A DNA stretch of 62,046 nucleotides from an uncultured Clostridia bacterium (GCA_934133175.1 CAKPAX010000008.1:1-62046); one strand, 5' to 3'. Positions 38,876 through 48,637 are shown, counted from the first letter of the stretch. Numbers and translations are program-made. The notes: generated from the sequence alone by a model not told the origin.

Positions 38876-39670
38876 ATGAGAAATGTATTAGATAATATTA
38901 GTTTATATTTTTCATTCTTAAAGGTATCTTTAAGAGAAATACTTATATATAGAATAGATTGTATTGTTGGAATTTTTTCTCAACTTGTTGTGCAACTTGT
39001 TAGTTTAATATTTATCTTTGTAGTATTTCAGCACACTGAAAGTATTGCTGGTTGGGGTTTTTATCAAATACTATTATTATATGGAATTACTAGAATACCA
39101 ATAGGTATTTCGGGTTATTGTTTTGATGGACTTTATGATATCGGGCCAAGGTATATAAAAAATGGTGAGTTTGATAAAATTCTTTTAAGACCTGTACACC
39201 CATTAATATCAATAATTGGCACTTCAAGAGAATTTGGCTCACTAGCTGATCTACTTATTGGACTTGGAATAACAGTTTGGGTATTAGTTAAACTTTCTAT
39301 TCCTATAACTATATTGTTAATTATTAAAATAATCTTTTTTAGTATAATAGGTGCATTTATAGTTGGTGCTATTAATACAATATTTAGTATCTCATCATTT
39401 TGGACTTATAGATCTAATGAGGTAATATGGTCATTTTATAGAATGTATACTTTTACAGAATATCCAATAACTATATATAATAAATTTATAAGAGTACTAA
39501 TTACAGTAATTTTACCATTTGCATTTATTGCATATTATCCAACTATGGCATATTTAGGTCTAAATAAATATATGATTTACCTATCACCTATAGTTGCTAT
39601 TGTTTTATGGATAATTGCTATTAAACTATGGAATTTAGCACTAAATAAATATAGAAGTACAGGAACATAA
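38876..39670 (+). CDS. ABC-2 family permease 2
   Basis: 264 residues with about six membrane segments. The conserved stretch YDIGPRYIKNGEFDKILLRP matches permease 1 in the same place (NGQINKELLNP), so the two are distant paralogues. ATG 38876 follows GGAGG by 5 nt; the ATG at 38864 reads through that site. The preceding gene stops 2 bp earlier. It completes the exporter and is followed by a terminator. Confidence 0.85.
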   Translation: MRNVLDNISLYFSFLKVSLREILIYRIDCIVGIFSQLVVQLVSLIFIFVVFQHTESIAGWGFYQILLLYGITRIPIGISGYCFDGLYDIGPRYIKNGEFDKILLRPVHPLISIIGTSREFGSLADLLIGLGITVWVLVKLSIPITILLIIKIIFFSIIGAFIVGAINTIFSISSFWTYRSNEVIWSFYRMYTFTEYPITIYNKFIRVLITVILPFAFIAYYPTMAYLGLNKYMIYLSPIVAIVLWIIAIKLWNLALNKYRSTGT

Positions 39671-39684
39671 TATTTATAAAAAAT

Positions 39685-39724
39685 AAAGAATAAATACATA
39701 GATATTGTATTTGTTCTTTATTTT
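39685..39724. terminator. Terminator; right copy of the pair flanking the ABC exporter
   Basis: AAAGAATAAATACA (39685-39698) pairs with TGTATTTGTTCTTT (39706-39719). It ends the exporter operon and also lies just after the convergent MFS gene. Confidence 0.8.
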
Positions 39725-39730
39725 TATATT

Positions 39731-40933
39731 TTATTTAACCACTAATTTTTCTACATTTTTCAATTTTATAAATGTTATTAAACATAATGGTATAAATATA
39801 ATGCACACACCTAGTAATGCAAATTCTAATTTAATATTTCCTAAATAGTTTATTACATATACTAAAGGAATATACAATAATCTAGCACCTGTCGAAGCTA
39901 CTGACATTACACTAGTTTGAATTTCATTTTTTGTATTTTCTTGTAAAGATGTAACTAAATTTCCTTCTATTAATCCATGTACAAATCCATTTAATGCAAA
40001 TAACCAAACTGTAACTACATTTGTATTTATAACTAAAATAATCATCCACACTATTTCTATTATTATTGGAATTGCGAATTTCTTAGAAGTTTTCATATTA
40101 ATCATCTTTTCTGAAAATTTTGATCCTATTATTTGCATTGCATAATTTAGTATCCATCCTATACTAACAATTTCAATTGGAACACCAACCATTATTAGAA
40201 GTGGTGTAAATACCCAAATTTGAGAATGTGTTATTTCTTTTCCTAAAATATAACTTATTAAATATATTCTAGCTTCTTTTTCTTTTATAATTTCTTTTAT
40301 AGCATATATCATATCTTTTAACGGATTTTTATGTTTAACCACCATCTTTTGATTATAATCTTTTATTCCTAAAGCTATTAATCCTCCTAAAAAATATGGC
40401 AAAAAAGAAATTCCTATACTTAATCGAATATTATATTTTGCAATTATGCCACCTAATGCTGTTACTATCAATAAAGCTATGTATCTTGCAGTATAAATTT
40501 TTACATTTAATTTCTTAAATAATTTTCCTGTTGAATCTATTTTATCACAATTAAATTTTATAAAACTTTGATCTACCCCATTAGTCATAGCCATAAATAA
40601 ACCTAATAAACATTCAGCTGTAAGAGCCATATAAATATTTTGAGCAAATGCATAAAAAACAAAAGCTACAGCTGCTCCAATATCTCCAATTATGTTTAAT
40701 AATTTTCTATTGCATCTATCTGCTAAATATCCCATTGGAATATCTAAACAACATATAACAATTGTAAAAGCCATTTGCACAAAACCTATTGCTTTTTGAT
40801 CCATACCTATAGAGTTCCAAAAAATAGTTATTGTTGCCACAGAAAATCCAGCACCTATAGATGTTAATATTGTTTCTAAAATAATTTTAATTAAATTCTT
40901 CTTATACATTTTTTCATTAATATTATTTTCCAT
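39731..40933 (-). CDS. MFS transporter
   Basis: 400 residues with about twelve hydrophobic segments. The A-motif of the major facilitator superfamily is seen after helix 2 (GYLADRCNRKLL). This arrangement suggests a drug or small-molecule efflux protein, but the substrate cannot be read. ATG 40933 lies 7 nt behind GAGG; the ATG at 40945 overlaps that site and lacks one of its own. It is a single-gene unit. Confidence 0.85.
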   Translation of the reverse strand: MENNINEKMYKKNLIKIILETILTSIGAGFSVATITIFWNSIGMDQKAIGFVQMAFTIVICCLDIPMGYLADRCNRKLLNIIGDIGAAVAFVFYAFAQNIYMALTAECLLGLFMAMTNGVDQSFIKFNCDKIDSTGKLFKKLNVKIYTARYIALLIVTALGGIIAKYNIRLSIGISFLPYFLGGLIALGIKDYNQKMVVKHKNPLKDMIYAIKEIIKEKEARIYLISYILGKEITHSQIWVFTPLLIMVGVPIEIVSIGWILNYAMQIIGSKFSEKMINMKTSKKFAIPIIIEIVWMIILVINTNVVTVWLFALNGFVHGLIEGNLVTSLQENTKNEIQTSVMSVASTGARLLYIPLVYVINYLGNIKLEFALLGVCIIFIPLCLITFIKLKNVEKLVVK

Positions 40934-41195
40934 ATGTTTCCTCATTCATTTAATTTATTTTTTATTTTAACATAATTTTATTAAATTTCAATGAATGGAT
41001 GAAAAAAATTTATACGGCTCATATTTAATTGGATGATTTATTCACATTTTATTAGCAATTACACCAATTGAATCTTCTAATTCTTCATCAAATTCTCTAA
41101 TCTTTATATTTTTTTCAATAACTATTGTTTTTAAAACAATTGTTTGGCATAATATTTAAAATAATCGCTTTATTATTTTAAAAGGAGGTCTAAAT
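40934..41195. other. Intergenic region with a possible gene remnant and an inverted repeat
   Basis: The minus strand at about 41045-41125 reads an open stretch (KNIKIREFDEELEDSIGVIA) that ends in a stop and lacks a start signal, possibly a decayed gene end. ATTGTTTT-T-AAAACAAT near 41124-41141 is a perfect inverted repeat upstream of the KilA-N gene and could be an operator. Confidence 0.3.
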
Positions 41196-41993
41196 ATGCT
41201 AGAGTTAAGTGTTTTAAATCAAAAAATATCATATATAAAAATCGAAAATGAAGATTACATATCTATTACTGATATGTTAAAGTCTAAAGATGGAGACTTT
41301 TTTGTTTCTGATTGGTTAAGAAACAGAAATACCATTGAATTTTTAGGAATTTGGGAAGAAATTCATAATCCTAATTTTAATTATGGCGAATTCGCCATAA
41401 TTAAAAGTCAAGCAGGTTTAAATAGTTATAAAATTAGTGTAAAAGAATGGACTGAAAAAACAAATGCAATTGGAATAATTTCAAAAGCTGGAAGATATGG
41501 AGGAACTTATGCTCATAAAGATATTGCTTTTGAATTTGGAATGTGGATTAGTCCAAAATTCAAATTATTATTGATAAAAGAATTTGAAAGACTAAAAGCA
41601 GAAGAACAAAAACAAATAGGCTGGAATGCAAAACGAGAACTTTCAAAAATAAATTATAGAATACATACTGATGCAATAAAAAACAATTTAATTCCTAAAG
41701 AATTAAGTAGAAATCAAATAAATTTTGTTTATGCTGAAGAAGCTGATGTATTAAATATGGCACTATTCGGTATGACTGCAAAAGAGTGGCGTACTAATAA
41801 TCCTGATTTAGATGGAAACATAAGAGATTATGCTACTATGAACGAATTGATATGTTTAGCAAATTTAGAAAATTTAAATTCCGTTTTTATAAAAGAAGGC
41901 TTAAAACAATCTGAAAGACTTGAAAAGTTAAACAAAATTGCTATATCTCAAATGCAAATTTTAAATGATACTGATGTTAAATATTTAAAATAA
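41196..41993 (+). CDS. KilA-N domain protein (phage-type)
   Basis: 265 residues with AAAGGAGG before the ATG. Residues ~15-125 are a KilA-N domain (YISITDMLKSKDGDFFVSDW, then GRYGGTYAHKDIAFEFGMWI and LLLIKEFERLKAEE), a DNA-binding fold common in phage and other mobile-element proteins. The C-terminal half (RELSKINYRIHTDAIKNNL ... MTAKEWRTNNPD) is helical and often accompanies it. No other phage gene is nearby, so this is a solitary, possibly domesticated gene beside a tRNA. A 32-bp perfect palindrome lies within the coding sequence. Confidence 0.85.
   Translation: MLELSVLNQKISYIKIENEDYISITDMLKSKDGDFFVSDWLRNRNTIEFLGIWEEIHNPNFNYGEFAIIKSQAGLNSYKISVKEWTEKTNAIGIISKAGRYGGTYAHKDIAFEFGMWISPKFKLLLIKEFERLKAEEQKQIGWNAKRELSKINYRIHTDAIKNNLIPKELSRNQINFVYAEEADVLNMALFGMTAKEWRTNNPDLDGNIRDYATMNELICLANLENLNSVFIKEGLKQSERLEKLNKIAISQMQILNDTDVKYLK
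41375..41406. repeat. 32-bp perfect palindrome inside the KilA-N gene
   Basis: TTTTAATTATGGCGAA is followed directly by its exact reverse complement. It encodes FNYGEFAIIK, in the middle of the KilA-N domain, where such DNA symmetry is not needed for the protein. Confidence 0.9.
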
Positions 41994-42032
41994 TATTCAT
42001 TAAATTATACTTTTTAAGTCTTATATAAAATA

Positions 42033-42064
42033 AAAACTTACGAACCATTAAATTCGTAAGTTTT
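42033..42064. terminator. Terminator between the KilA-N gene and tRNA-Gly
   Basis: AAAACTTACGAA and TTCGTAAGTTTT form a perfect 12-bp stem with an 8-nt loop. It can end both converging transcripts. Confidence 0.85.
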
Positions 42065-42072
42065 ATTTTATT

Positions 42073-42146
<74 letters not shown>

Positions 42147-42166
42147 ATTTCTCCTGACAGTTATAA

Positions 42167-42195
42167 ATTATAATGGTAAAATTATAATTTGTCAA
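42167..42195 (-). promoter_or_regulatory. Consensus promoter of tRNA-Gly
   Basis: TTGACA (42195-42190), exactly 17 bp, TATAAT (42172-42167) on the minus strand. Both hexamers match the consensus, as expected for a stable-RNA gene. Confidence 0.9.
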
Positions 42196-42281
42196 TACTT
42201 TTTTAAAATTTTTTTAATTTTTTTGAATTTTATTTTTCATATTAACAAAATATGCTATAATATCAACATATGGAGGAATTT

Positions 42282-43856
42282 ATGATAAGAATAAATAATA
42301 TAAAAGTGACTGATGATTTATCTAATGAAAATTTAATTAAATATGTATGTAAAAAATTTAATATAAATCATGAAGATATAATTAATTGGAATATATCAAA
42401 AAAATCAATTGATGCAAGAAAAAAAGATAATGTTCATTATGTTTATTCAATAGATATTAATTTAAAAAATGAAAAGAAATATAATAAATTTGAAAGAATT
42501 GAAAAATATACTTTTCCTATAATAAAAATCAAAAGAAGAAGTTCTTTTAATCCTGTAATAGTTGGTGCAGGCCCTTCTGGTCTTTTTGCAGCATTAACTT
42601 TAATTGATAATGGATTTAAACCATTTATAATAGAACAAGGTAAATGTGTAGAAGAACGTCAAAAAGATGTTTTAAATTTTACTCAAAATGGAATATTAAA
42701 CATAAATTCCAATATCCAATTTGGTGAAGGTGGTGCCGGAACATTTTCTGATGGAAAACTTACAACTGGTATAAATAATCCTTTATGCAAAAAAGTATTA
42801 GAAGAATTTCATAAATTTGGTGCTCCTGAACAAATATTGTATTTATCTAAACCTCATATAGGTACAGATAATTTAATTAAAATAATACACAATATAAGAG
42901 AATATATAATATCAAAAGGTGGTACATTTTTATTTAATGAAAAAGTTATAGATTTTAATATTAAAGATAATAAAATTAAATCTGTAATTTATCAAAATGT
43001 AATAAATAAATCCATTTCAGAAATAGAAACAGATTCAGTGGTTTTAGCAATTGGACATAGTGCAAGAGATACATTTGAAAAATTATATTCAAAAGGTTTT
43101 TCAATGGAAAAGAAAAATTTTTCTGTAGGTGTCAGAATAGAACATTTACAAGAAATGATAAATATTTCCCAATATGGAACGATAACAAAATTACACCTTC
43201 CACCTGCTGACTATAAATTATCATGTCATCTTCCAAATGGTAGATCATGCTATACTTTTTGTATGTGCCCTGGTGGAACTGTAATGGCCTCTTCAAGTGA
43301 AGAAAACACTATTGTTACAAATGGTATGAGCAAATTTTTAAGAGATGGACAAAACAGTAATAGTGCAGTACTTGTTAATATAGTTCCAGAAGATTTTAAA
43401 GATTCATCTGTTTTAGCTGGAATATATTTTCAAAAAGACTTGGAAGAAAAAGCTTTTAAATTAGGTGGTTCTAATTACTATGCTCCTATACAAAGAGTAG
43501 AAGATTACCTAAAAAATAAAAAGTCTGAATTTATAGGAAAAATCAAACCAACTTATATTCCTGGAGTAACACTTTCTAATTTAAACACTATATTTCCAGA
43601 CTTTGTCAACGATACATTAAAAGAAGGAATTTTAAACTTTGATAAAAAACTTAAAGGCTTTGCTAACCCTGATGCAATTTTAACAGGAGTTGAAACAAGA
43701 AGTTCTTCACCTGTTAGAATAATTAGAAATGAAAATTTAATATCAAATATAGATGGAGTATATCCTTGTGGCGAAGGTGCAGGTTATGCTGGTGGAATAA
43801 TGTCTGCATCTGTTGATGGTATAAAATGTGCAATTGCAATATTAGAAAGAGGTTAA
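42282..43856 (+). CDS. FAD-dependent oxidoreductase of unknown substrate
   Basis: 524 residues. A ~75-residue N-terminal domain (INNIKVTDDLSNENL) precedes an FAD-binding Rossmann fold (VIVGAGPSGLFAALTL). Further family marks are FGEGGAGTFSDGKLTTG, VLAIGHSARDTFE and CPGGTVMASSSEE. The C-terminus has GVETRSSSPVRIIR and PCGEGAGYAGGI. This is the 'uncharacterised FAD-dependent dehydrogenase' family found in many anaerobes. ATG 42282 follows GGAGG; the ATG at 42270 reads through that site. The next gene begins 1 bp after its stop, so the two are coupled. Confidence 0.88.
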   Translation: MIRINNIKVTDDLSNENLIKYVCKKFNINHEDIINWNISKKSIDARKKDNVHYVYSIDINLKNEKKYNKFERIEKYTFPIIKIKRRSSFNPVIVGAGPSGLFAALTLIDNGFKPFIIEQGKCVEERQKDVLNFTQNGILNINSNIQFGEGGAGTFSDGKLTTGINNPLCKKVLEEFHKFGAPEQILYLSKPHIGTDNLIKIIHNIREYIISKGGTFLFNEKVIDFNIKDNKIKSVIYQNVINKSISEIETDSVVLAIGHSARDTFEKLYSKGFSMEKKNFSVGVRIEHLQEMINISQYGTITKLHLPPADYKLSCHLPNGRSCYTFCMCPGGTVMASSSEENTIVTNGMSKFLRDGQNSNSAVLVNIVPEDFKDSSVLAGIYFQKDLEEKAFKLGGSNYYAPIQRVEDYLKNKKSEFIGKIKPTYIPGVTLSNLNTIFPDFVNDTLKEGILNFDKKLKGFANPDAILTGVETRSSSPVRIIRNENLISNIDGVYPCGEGAGYAGGIMSASVDGIKCAIAILERG

Positions 43857-43857
43857 T

Positions 43858-44649
43858 ATGTTATATATAAATACAGATAAATTAGAAAAAATAAATTTTA
43901 CAAAAAACAATTTTTATGTTGTTATAGATTTCGATAGAACTTTAACAAGCAATACTTCAGATGGTTCATGGACTGTATTCGAAAATCCAAAAACCTTTAA
44001 TGAAAATTTTGTAAAAAGTGCTAAAAAACTCACTGCTAAATATTATCCTTATGAATTGGATTATAATTTAGATATAAAAACAAAAGAGAAATATATTGAA
44101 GAATGGTACTATAAAAACATAAATTTATTATATGACTATAATTTAACTTATGATGCATTTCTAAATTGTATGAAAAATAGCAATTTAGAATTTAGAAATG
44201 GTGCAAAAGAATTTTTAACATTTTTAAATTCCAACAATATTCCGGTTATTATATTATCTGCCGGAATCGGAAATGTTATAGAAGAATTTTTAAAAGCAAA
44301 TAATTGCTTTTTTGAAAATATTTTTGTTGAAAGCAATTTTATAAAATTTAAAGATGGAAAAATGCAAAAATTTACTGACAAAATGATTCATTCTTTAAAT
44401 AAAAGCACAATAAATTTACCTGATAATGTAAAAAAATCTTTAAAAGAAAAAGAATATATATTACTTTTAGGTGATTTAATAGATGATATCGGTATGGTTT
44501 CAAAAAATGATCTTTATAAAACACTAACTATAGGTTTTTTAGAAAATAAAGTTGAAGAAAATACGCAATTTTATAATGATAATTTTGATATTGTATTTAC
44601 TAATAATACTTCTTTCGAAGAGGTACAAAAATTAATTTTTAATAATTAA
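43858..44649 (+). CDS. Pyrimidine 5'-nucleotidase, UMPH-1/NT5C3-like (HAD superfamily)
   Basis: 263 residues. HAD motif I is FYVVIDFDRTLTSNTSDGSW (D-x-D), motif II is VIILSAG, motif III Lys lies in the KFKDGKMQKF region, and motif IV is LLGDLIDDIGM. The stretch around SDGSWTVF, with a helical cap of about 90 residues, is typical of cytosolic 5'-nucleotidase III. That family is best known in eukaryotes, where it hydrolyses UMP and CMP, and it is patchy in bacteria. It is cotranscribed with the FAD oxidoreductase; the link between them is unknown. Confidence 0.82.
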   Translation: MLYINTDKLEKINFTKNNFYVVIDFDRTLTSNTSDGSWTVFENPKTFNENFVKSAKKLTAKYYPYELDYNLDIKTKEKYIEEWYYKNINLLYDYNLTYDAFLNCMKNSNLEFRNGAKEFLTFLNSNNIPVIILSAGIGNVIEEFLKANNCFFENIFVESNFIKFKDGKMQKFTDKMIHSLNKSTINLPDNVKKSLKEKEYILLLGDLIDDIGMVSKNDLYKTLTIGFLENKVEENTQFYNDNFDIVFTNNTSFEEVQKLIFNN

Positions 44650-44656
44650 TAATAGT

Positions 44657-44692
44657 AAAACCTTCTAAAATTTTTAGATTTTAGAAGGTTTT
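44657..44692. terminator. Bidirectional terminator
   Basis: AAAACCTTCTAAAAT and ATTTTAGAAGGTTTT form a perfect 15-bp stem between two convergent genes. Confidence 0.9.
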
Positions 44693-44696
44693 ATTA

Positions 44697-45836
44697 TTAT
44701 ATTTTTAATTCATTAATTGATTTTTGAATAACATTTATTAAATAATCTACATCTTTTAATGTATTATCTTCTCCAAAAGTAAATCTAAGAGTTCCATTAG
44801 CCATATCTGAAGGTAATCCAATTGCAACTAATACATGTGAAGGTTCTTGACTTCCAGAATTACACGCAGACCCACTAGAAGCACATATTCCATATTGATC
44901 TAATTTTAATAGTAAAGAAACCGCATCTATATTTTTAAATGATATATTTGCATTTCCAGGTAGCCTTTTTTCTATATCCCCATTTATCTTTATATTTGGA
45001 AATTTGTCTTTCATTTTATTTAAGAAATAATCTCTCAAATGACTTAAATATTGTTGATGTTTATTTAAATTAACTTTAGCAATTTCACAAGCCTTTCCTA
45101 GTCCTACAATGCCAGCCACATTTTCCGTTCCGCTTCTTTTTCCTTTTTCTTGATGTCCTCCATCAAGAAATCTATCAAATTCTATGCCTCTTTTTACATA
45201 CAATGCTCCAACACCTTTAGGACCATATAATTTATGACCTGATAATGATAGCATATCTATCCCAATTTTCTTTACATCTATTGGTACATTTCCCACAGCT
45301 TGCACAGCATCAGTGTGCAAAACTATATTATTACACTTTGCAATTTTAGAAATTTTTTCTATTGGTTCTATTGTTCCAATTTCATTATTTGCAAACATTA
45401 TACTAATTAAAATTGTCTCATCTGTTATGCTATTTGTTAATTGTTGTAAGTCTATAACCCCACACTCGTCTACATCTAAGTATGTTACTTTAAATCCCTG
45501 TTTTTCTAAAGTTTTACAAGTATTTAGAATTGCATGATGTTCTATTTTTGAAGTTATTATATGATTTCCTTTAGCTTTATTTGCATAGCAAAAACCTTTT
45601 AATGCTGTATTATCACTTTCTGAGCCACATCCTGTAAAGTATATTTCATTTGAATCTGCTGAAATTAATTGAGCAACCTTTTTTCTTGCCTGTTCTATTG
45701 CTCTTTTAGATGCTCTACCTATACTATAAACTGATGATGGGTTTCCATATTGAATAGAAAAATATGGAAACATCTCTTTTAAAACTTCATTTTTTACTTT
45801 TGTTGTAGCAGCATTATCAAAATATTTAATCTCCAT
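44697..45836 (-). CDS. Cysteine desulfurase (NifS/IscS-type)
   Basis: 379 residues. A PLP enzyme that takes sulfur from cysteine for iron-sulfur clusters or tRNA thiolation. YFDNAATTKV opens the protein. The PLP Lys lies in LSGHKLYGPKGVGALY, and the catalytic Cys loop reads CASSGSACNSGSQEPSHVL. The long Cys-containing loop fits the IscS-like group I. No iscU or mnmA gene adjoins it, so the accepting pathway is open. GGGGAG precedes the ATG. Confidence 0.94.
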   Translation of the reverse strand: MEIKYFDNAATTKVKNEVLKEMFPYFSIQYGNPSSVYSIGRASKRAIEQARKKVAQLISADSNEIYFTGCGSESDNTALKGFCYANKAKGNHIITSKIEHHAILNTCKTLEKQGFKVTYLDVDECGVIDLQQLTNSITDETILISIMFANNEIGTIEPIEKISKIAKCNNIVLHTDAVQAVGNVPIDVKKIGIDMLSLSGHKLYGPKGVGALYVKRGIEFDRFLDGGHQEKGKRSGTENVAGIVGLGKACEIAKVNLNKHQQYLSHLRDYFLNKMKDKFPNIKINGDIEKRLPGNANISFKNIDAVSLLLKLDQYGICASSGSACNSGSQEPSHVLVAIGLPSDMANGTLRFTFGEDNTLKDVDYLINVIQKSINELKI

Positions 45837-45899
45837 AATTTTCTCCCCTTTTTTCTTTATATATTATTATATTCATTTGGAGATTAAAGTTTTACAATT

Positions 45900-46751
45900 C
45901 TATTCTAAAATTCTTTTTATTTCATCTATATTATTCATTACTGCTTTATACCCATACTTATAACAATTATCCAATTTTTCTACATCTAGTAAACCTGTTT
46001 TATCAGTTTTTACTGTTAATACATAATCACTCATCTTTAAACTTTTTTCAGAAATTTTATTTCCCATTATATCAATTGTCTTCATTGCGATATCCATTAT
46101 ATTGCTTTCATCATCTACTGTATCTGCATCAAAATTCACTGCAATAACTTTATCTACTCCTTGTTTTTTTACTTCGTGTACAGGAATATTATCTAATGCT
46201 CCTCCATCTAAAAACTTATGATTTTCAAAATCACAAGGACAAAATACTGCTGGAAAACTACTACTTGCTCTTACTGCTTTTCCTATTGTTATATCTGTTA
46301 TATATTTACTTTTTTCTTCATTTTCTGGAATACAATTCGTAAAAACATATTCTTTGGATTCTGTTATATCAACAGCTGGAATAACTATAGGCATCTGTAT
46401 ATCTCTAATTGTTCTTATTCCTTTTCTTAATGCAATTTCATTATACATACTTTCTATATTTTCACCAGATCTTAATCCAGATAATTTAAGTTTTTTGTTA
46501 ATCATAAAATTGCTTATACCTGTTATTATAGGACTACTATTTATATTAACTATATCTTTTGAATATTTTTTAAATAATATGTAAATATAGTATGGAGAAT
46601 ATCCCATAGCATATAATGACGCAATTAAGCTTCCTGAACTTGTTCCTCCTATTACATCTATCTTTATATTATTATCTTCTAATGCTTTTAATACTCCTGC
46701 GTGTGCTATGCCTCTAATTCCTCCACCTGATAATGCTATACCAATTTTCAA
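45900..46751 (-). CDS. Patatin-like phospholipase
   Basis: 283 residues, starting at TTG 46751 behind AAGGATG. The oxyanion loop GGGIRG, nucleophile elbow GGTSSGS (G-x-S-x-G) and catalytic Asp in FLDGGALDN are all present, so the enzyme should be active. It resembles the RssA/YlbK bacterial patatin group, which has no signal peptide. It probably hydrolyses membrane phospholipids or other acyl esters from the cytoplasmic side. Confidence 0.9.
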   Translation of the reverse strand: MKIGIALSGGGIRGIAHAGVLKALEDNNIKIDVIGGTSSGSLIASLYAMGYSPYYIYILFKKYSKDIVNINSSPIITGISNFMINKKLKLSGLRSGENIESMYNEIALRKGIRTIRDIQMPIVIPAVDITESKEYVFTNCIPENEEKSKYITDITIGKAVRASSSFPAVFCPCDFENHKFLDGGALDNIPVHEVKKQGVDKVIAVNFDADTVDDESNIMDIAMKTIDIMGNKISEKSLKMSDYVLTVKTDKTGLLDVEKLDNCYKYGYKAVMNNIDEIKRILE

Positions 46752-46823
46752 TTCACATCATCCTTTTTACTTTTTTATATATTATTTACTATTTATTATG
46801 TGTTTAATCAATTTTTAGTTACA

Positions 46824-46861
46824 AAAAAATAGTAAATCTAATTTTAGATTTACTATTTTTT
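46824..46861 (-). terminator. Terminator of the WG-repeat gene
   Basis: An 18-bp A/T-rich stem with AGTAAATCTAA and TTAGATTTACT at its core and a 2-nt loop, ending in T-runs. It follows the stop at 46883. Confidence 0.85.
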
Positions 46862-46882
46862 ATATAAAGCAATTTTACTTTT

Positions 46883-48637
46883 TTATTTAACTGCTTCATC
46901 TGTATAATACATTTCTCCAAATTCATATTGTACTTTATAATATTTTCCTACAAAATCTGGCTCTTGTCCTACTTTAAACTCATATGATGGCTCTAATATA
47001 ATTTCACCATTTTCATTTATAACTCCCCATTTATCATTTTTCTTTATTCCTGCATATCCATACTTATTAAAATCTGTTACTTTTTGATATTGTGGTTCTA
47101 TTTTTACATCTCCAACTTTATCCTTAAAGCCCCATTTTCCATTTTGTTCAACCGTAAATAATTTATTTTCAAAAATCTCAGAAGCTTCTATAATATTTCC
47201 TTCTTTATCTAAATATTTTAAACCTTTTTCATTATATACTTTTATATAATCTTTTTCATTTTGTATATTAGCATTTGTTAGTTCTATTACTTGCTTCATT
47301 TTTGAAGAATATATAGAAGTTGTATTAGTTGACAAATTAGATATTTGTATTACATCTTTTCCTTGTACCTTTTCTACAACATCATTACTTAGACTAACTA
47401 CTACATTTGAATTACTATCTATAATACCTAACTTTCCATCATCTCCACATGCAATAAAATAATTATCATATGCATACTCTATATATGAATACTTTTCTTC
47501 TATTATTTGTTTATTGTTAGCATCTATTACTCCATATAAATTTTTATCATTTATAACTGTGATTGTTATTTTATAATTGTCATTGGTTGTATCTAATATA
47601 CTCTTATTATAGTCTATATTTACTGAATTTCCATCCTTATCATATACATACTTATTTTCATCTTTTTTAACATATATATATTTACCTTTTAATTCTAAGT
47701 CCGTATATTCTACAGGTAAGACTAATTTACCTTCTGAATTAGCAATTCCAAACTTTTTAGTTTTTTCTAAGACAAAAATATTACTATTTTCATCATATTC
47801 TATTGCTTGATATTCATACCCTAAAACTTCTTTTCCGTTTTTTAATAACCCATATTGTCCATTTTTTCTTGCAATTAAGAATATTGTATCTTTATCTTGT
47901 ATTTCATTTACTCTATTGATTTCATTATATTCTATATCTAATTCCATTTTTCCCTTACTGTTTATATAACCATATTTAAATCCATCATCTAATTTATTTC
48001 CTACTATATATCCAGCTGATTTATATCCATTTTCTTCATTTGAATACTCATCACTAATTATATTGTCATATAAAGTTTTTACAATTTCTCTACCCTTAAT
48101 ATTTATAATACCATATTTTTCATCTTTTTTAACTAATAACTCTCCTTCTTTATATGATACACTATCTATACTATCATATATAGCTTTAGTTAAGGGTTTT
48201 CCTTTAAAACTAATTATTCCATATTTTCCATTAGCCTCATACTTTAGAACACTCTTTTCATACATCAAATCACTTGCAACATTCTTTAATTTTATTGGTT
48301 CAACTTTATCATATTCAGCTAAAATACTTTCTTTATTAGAATTTAATATTATTGCATTTTCTGTTTTATAACACACAAATACATCCTTTGTAGGGTTTGG
48401 TATAATAACCTTATCATATTCAGCATCTACTATAATATTTCCTTTATTATCTATTACTCCATATTTATTATTTGTTTTTAAAACAAAATAATTGTATTTA
48501 TCAATTTGTTCTATTGTATAATCTTTATCATCACTTAATTTCTTTTGTACTACAAATGTGGCTATTCCTGCAATTATTACAATAATTACTATAATCAATA
48601 AAATTGTTAAAAATATTTTCTTTTTAGACATTTTCAT
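46883..48637 (-). CDS. WG-repeat protein with N-terminal membrane anchor
   Basis: 584 residues. One membrane segment (about 8-29) leads to an extracellular series of at least nine WG beta-repeats (pattern YGVIDNKGNIIVDAEYDKV, later WGFKDKVGDVKIEP and WGVINENGEIILEP). Such repeats probably fold as stacked beta sheets and bind ligands, but the function of the family is poorly known. It directly follows the sortase gene, 47 bp away, but carries no LPxTG motif, so it is not a sortase substrate itself. Confidence 0.88.
   Translation of the reverse strand: MKMSKKKIFLTILLIIVIIVIIAGIATFVVQKKLSDDKDYTIEQIDKYNYFVLKTNNKYGVIDNKGNIIVDAEYDKVIIPNPTKDVFVCYKTENAIILNSNKESILAEYDKVEPIKLKNVASDLMYEKSVLKYEANGKYGIISFKGKPLTKAIYDSIDSVSYKEGELLVKKDEKYGIINIKGREIVKTLYDNIISDEYSNEENGYKSAGYIVGNKLDDGFKYGYINSKGKMELDIEYNEINRVNEIQDKDTIFLIARKNGQYGLLKNGKEVLGYEYQAIEYDENSNIFVLEKTKKFGIANSEGKLVLPVEYTDLELKGKYIYVKKDENKYVYDKDGNSVNIDYNKSILDTTNDNYKITITVINDKNLYGVIDANNKQIIEEKYSYIEYAYDNYFIACGDDGKLGIIDSNSNVVVSLSNDVVEKVQGKDVIQISNLSTNTTSIYSSKMKQVIELTNANIQNEKDYIKVYNEKGLKYLDKEGNIIEASEIFENKLFTVEQNGKWGFKDKVGDVKIEPQYQKVTDFNKYGYAGIKKNDKWGVINENGEIILEPSYEFKVGQEPDFVGKYYKVQYEFGEMYYTDEAVK

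Noticed and set aside
41041..41130. Small gene on the minus strand (KNIKIREFDEELEDSIGVIA)
   Set aside because: No start codon with a ribosome-binding site and no upstream homology; at most a decayed fragment, so listed only as part of the gap.
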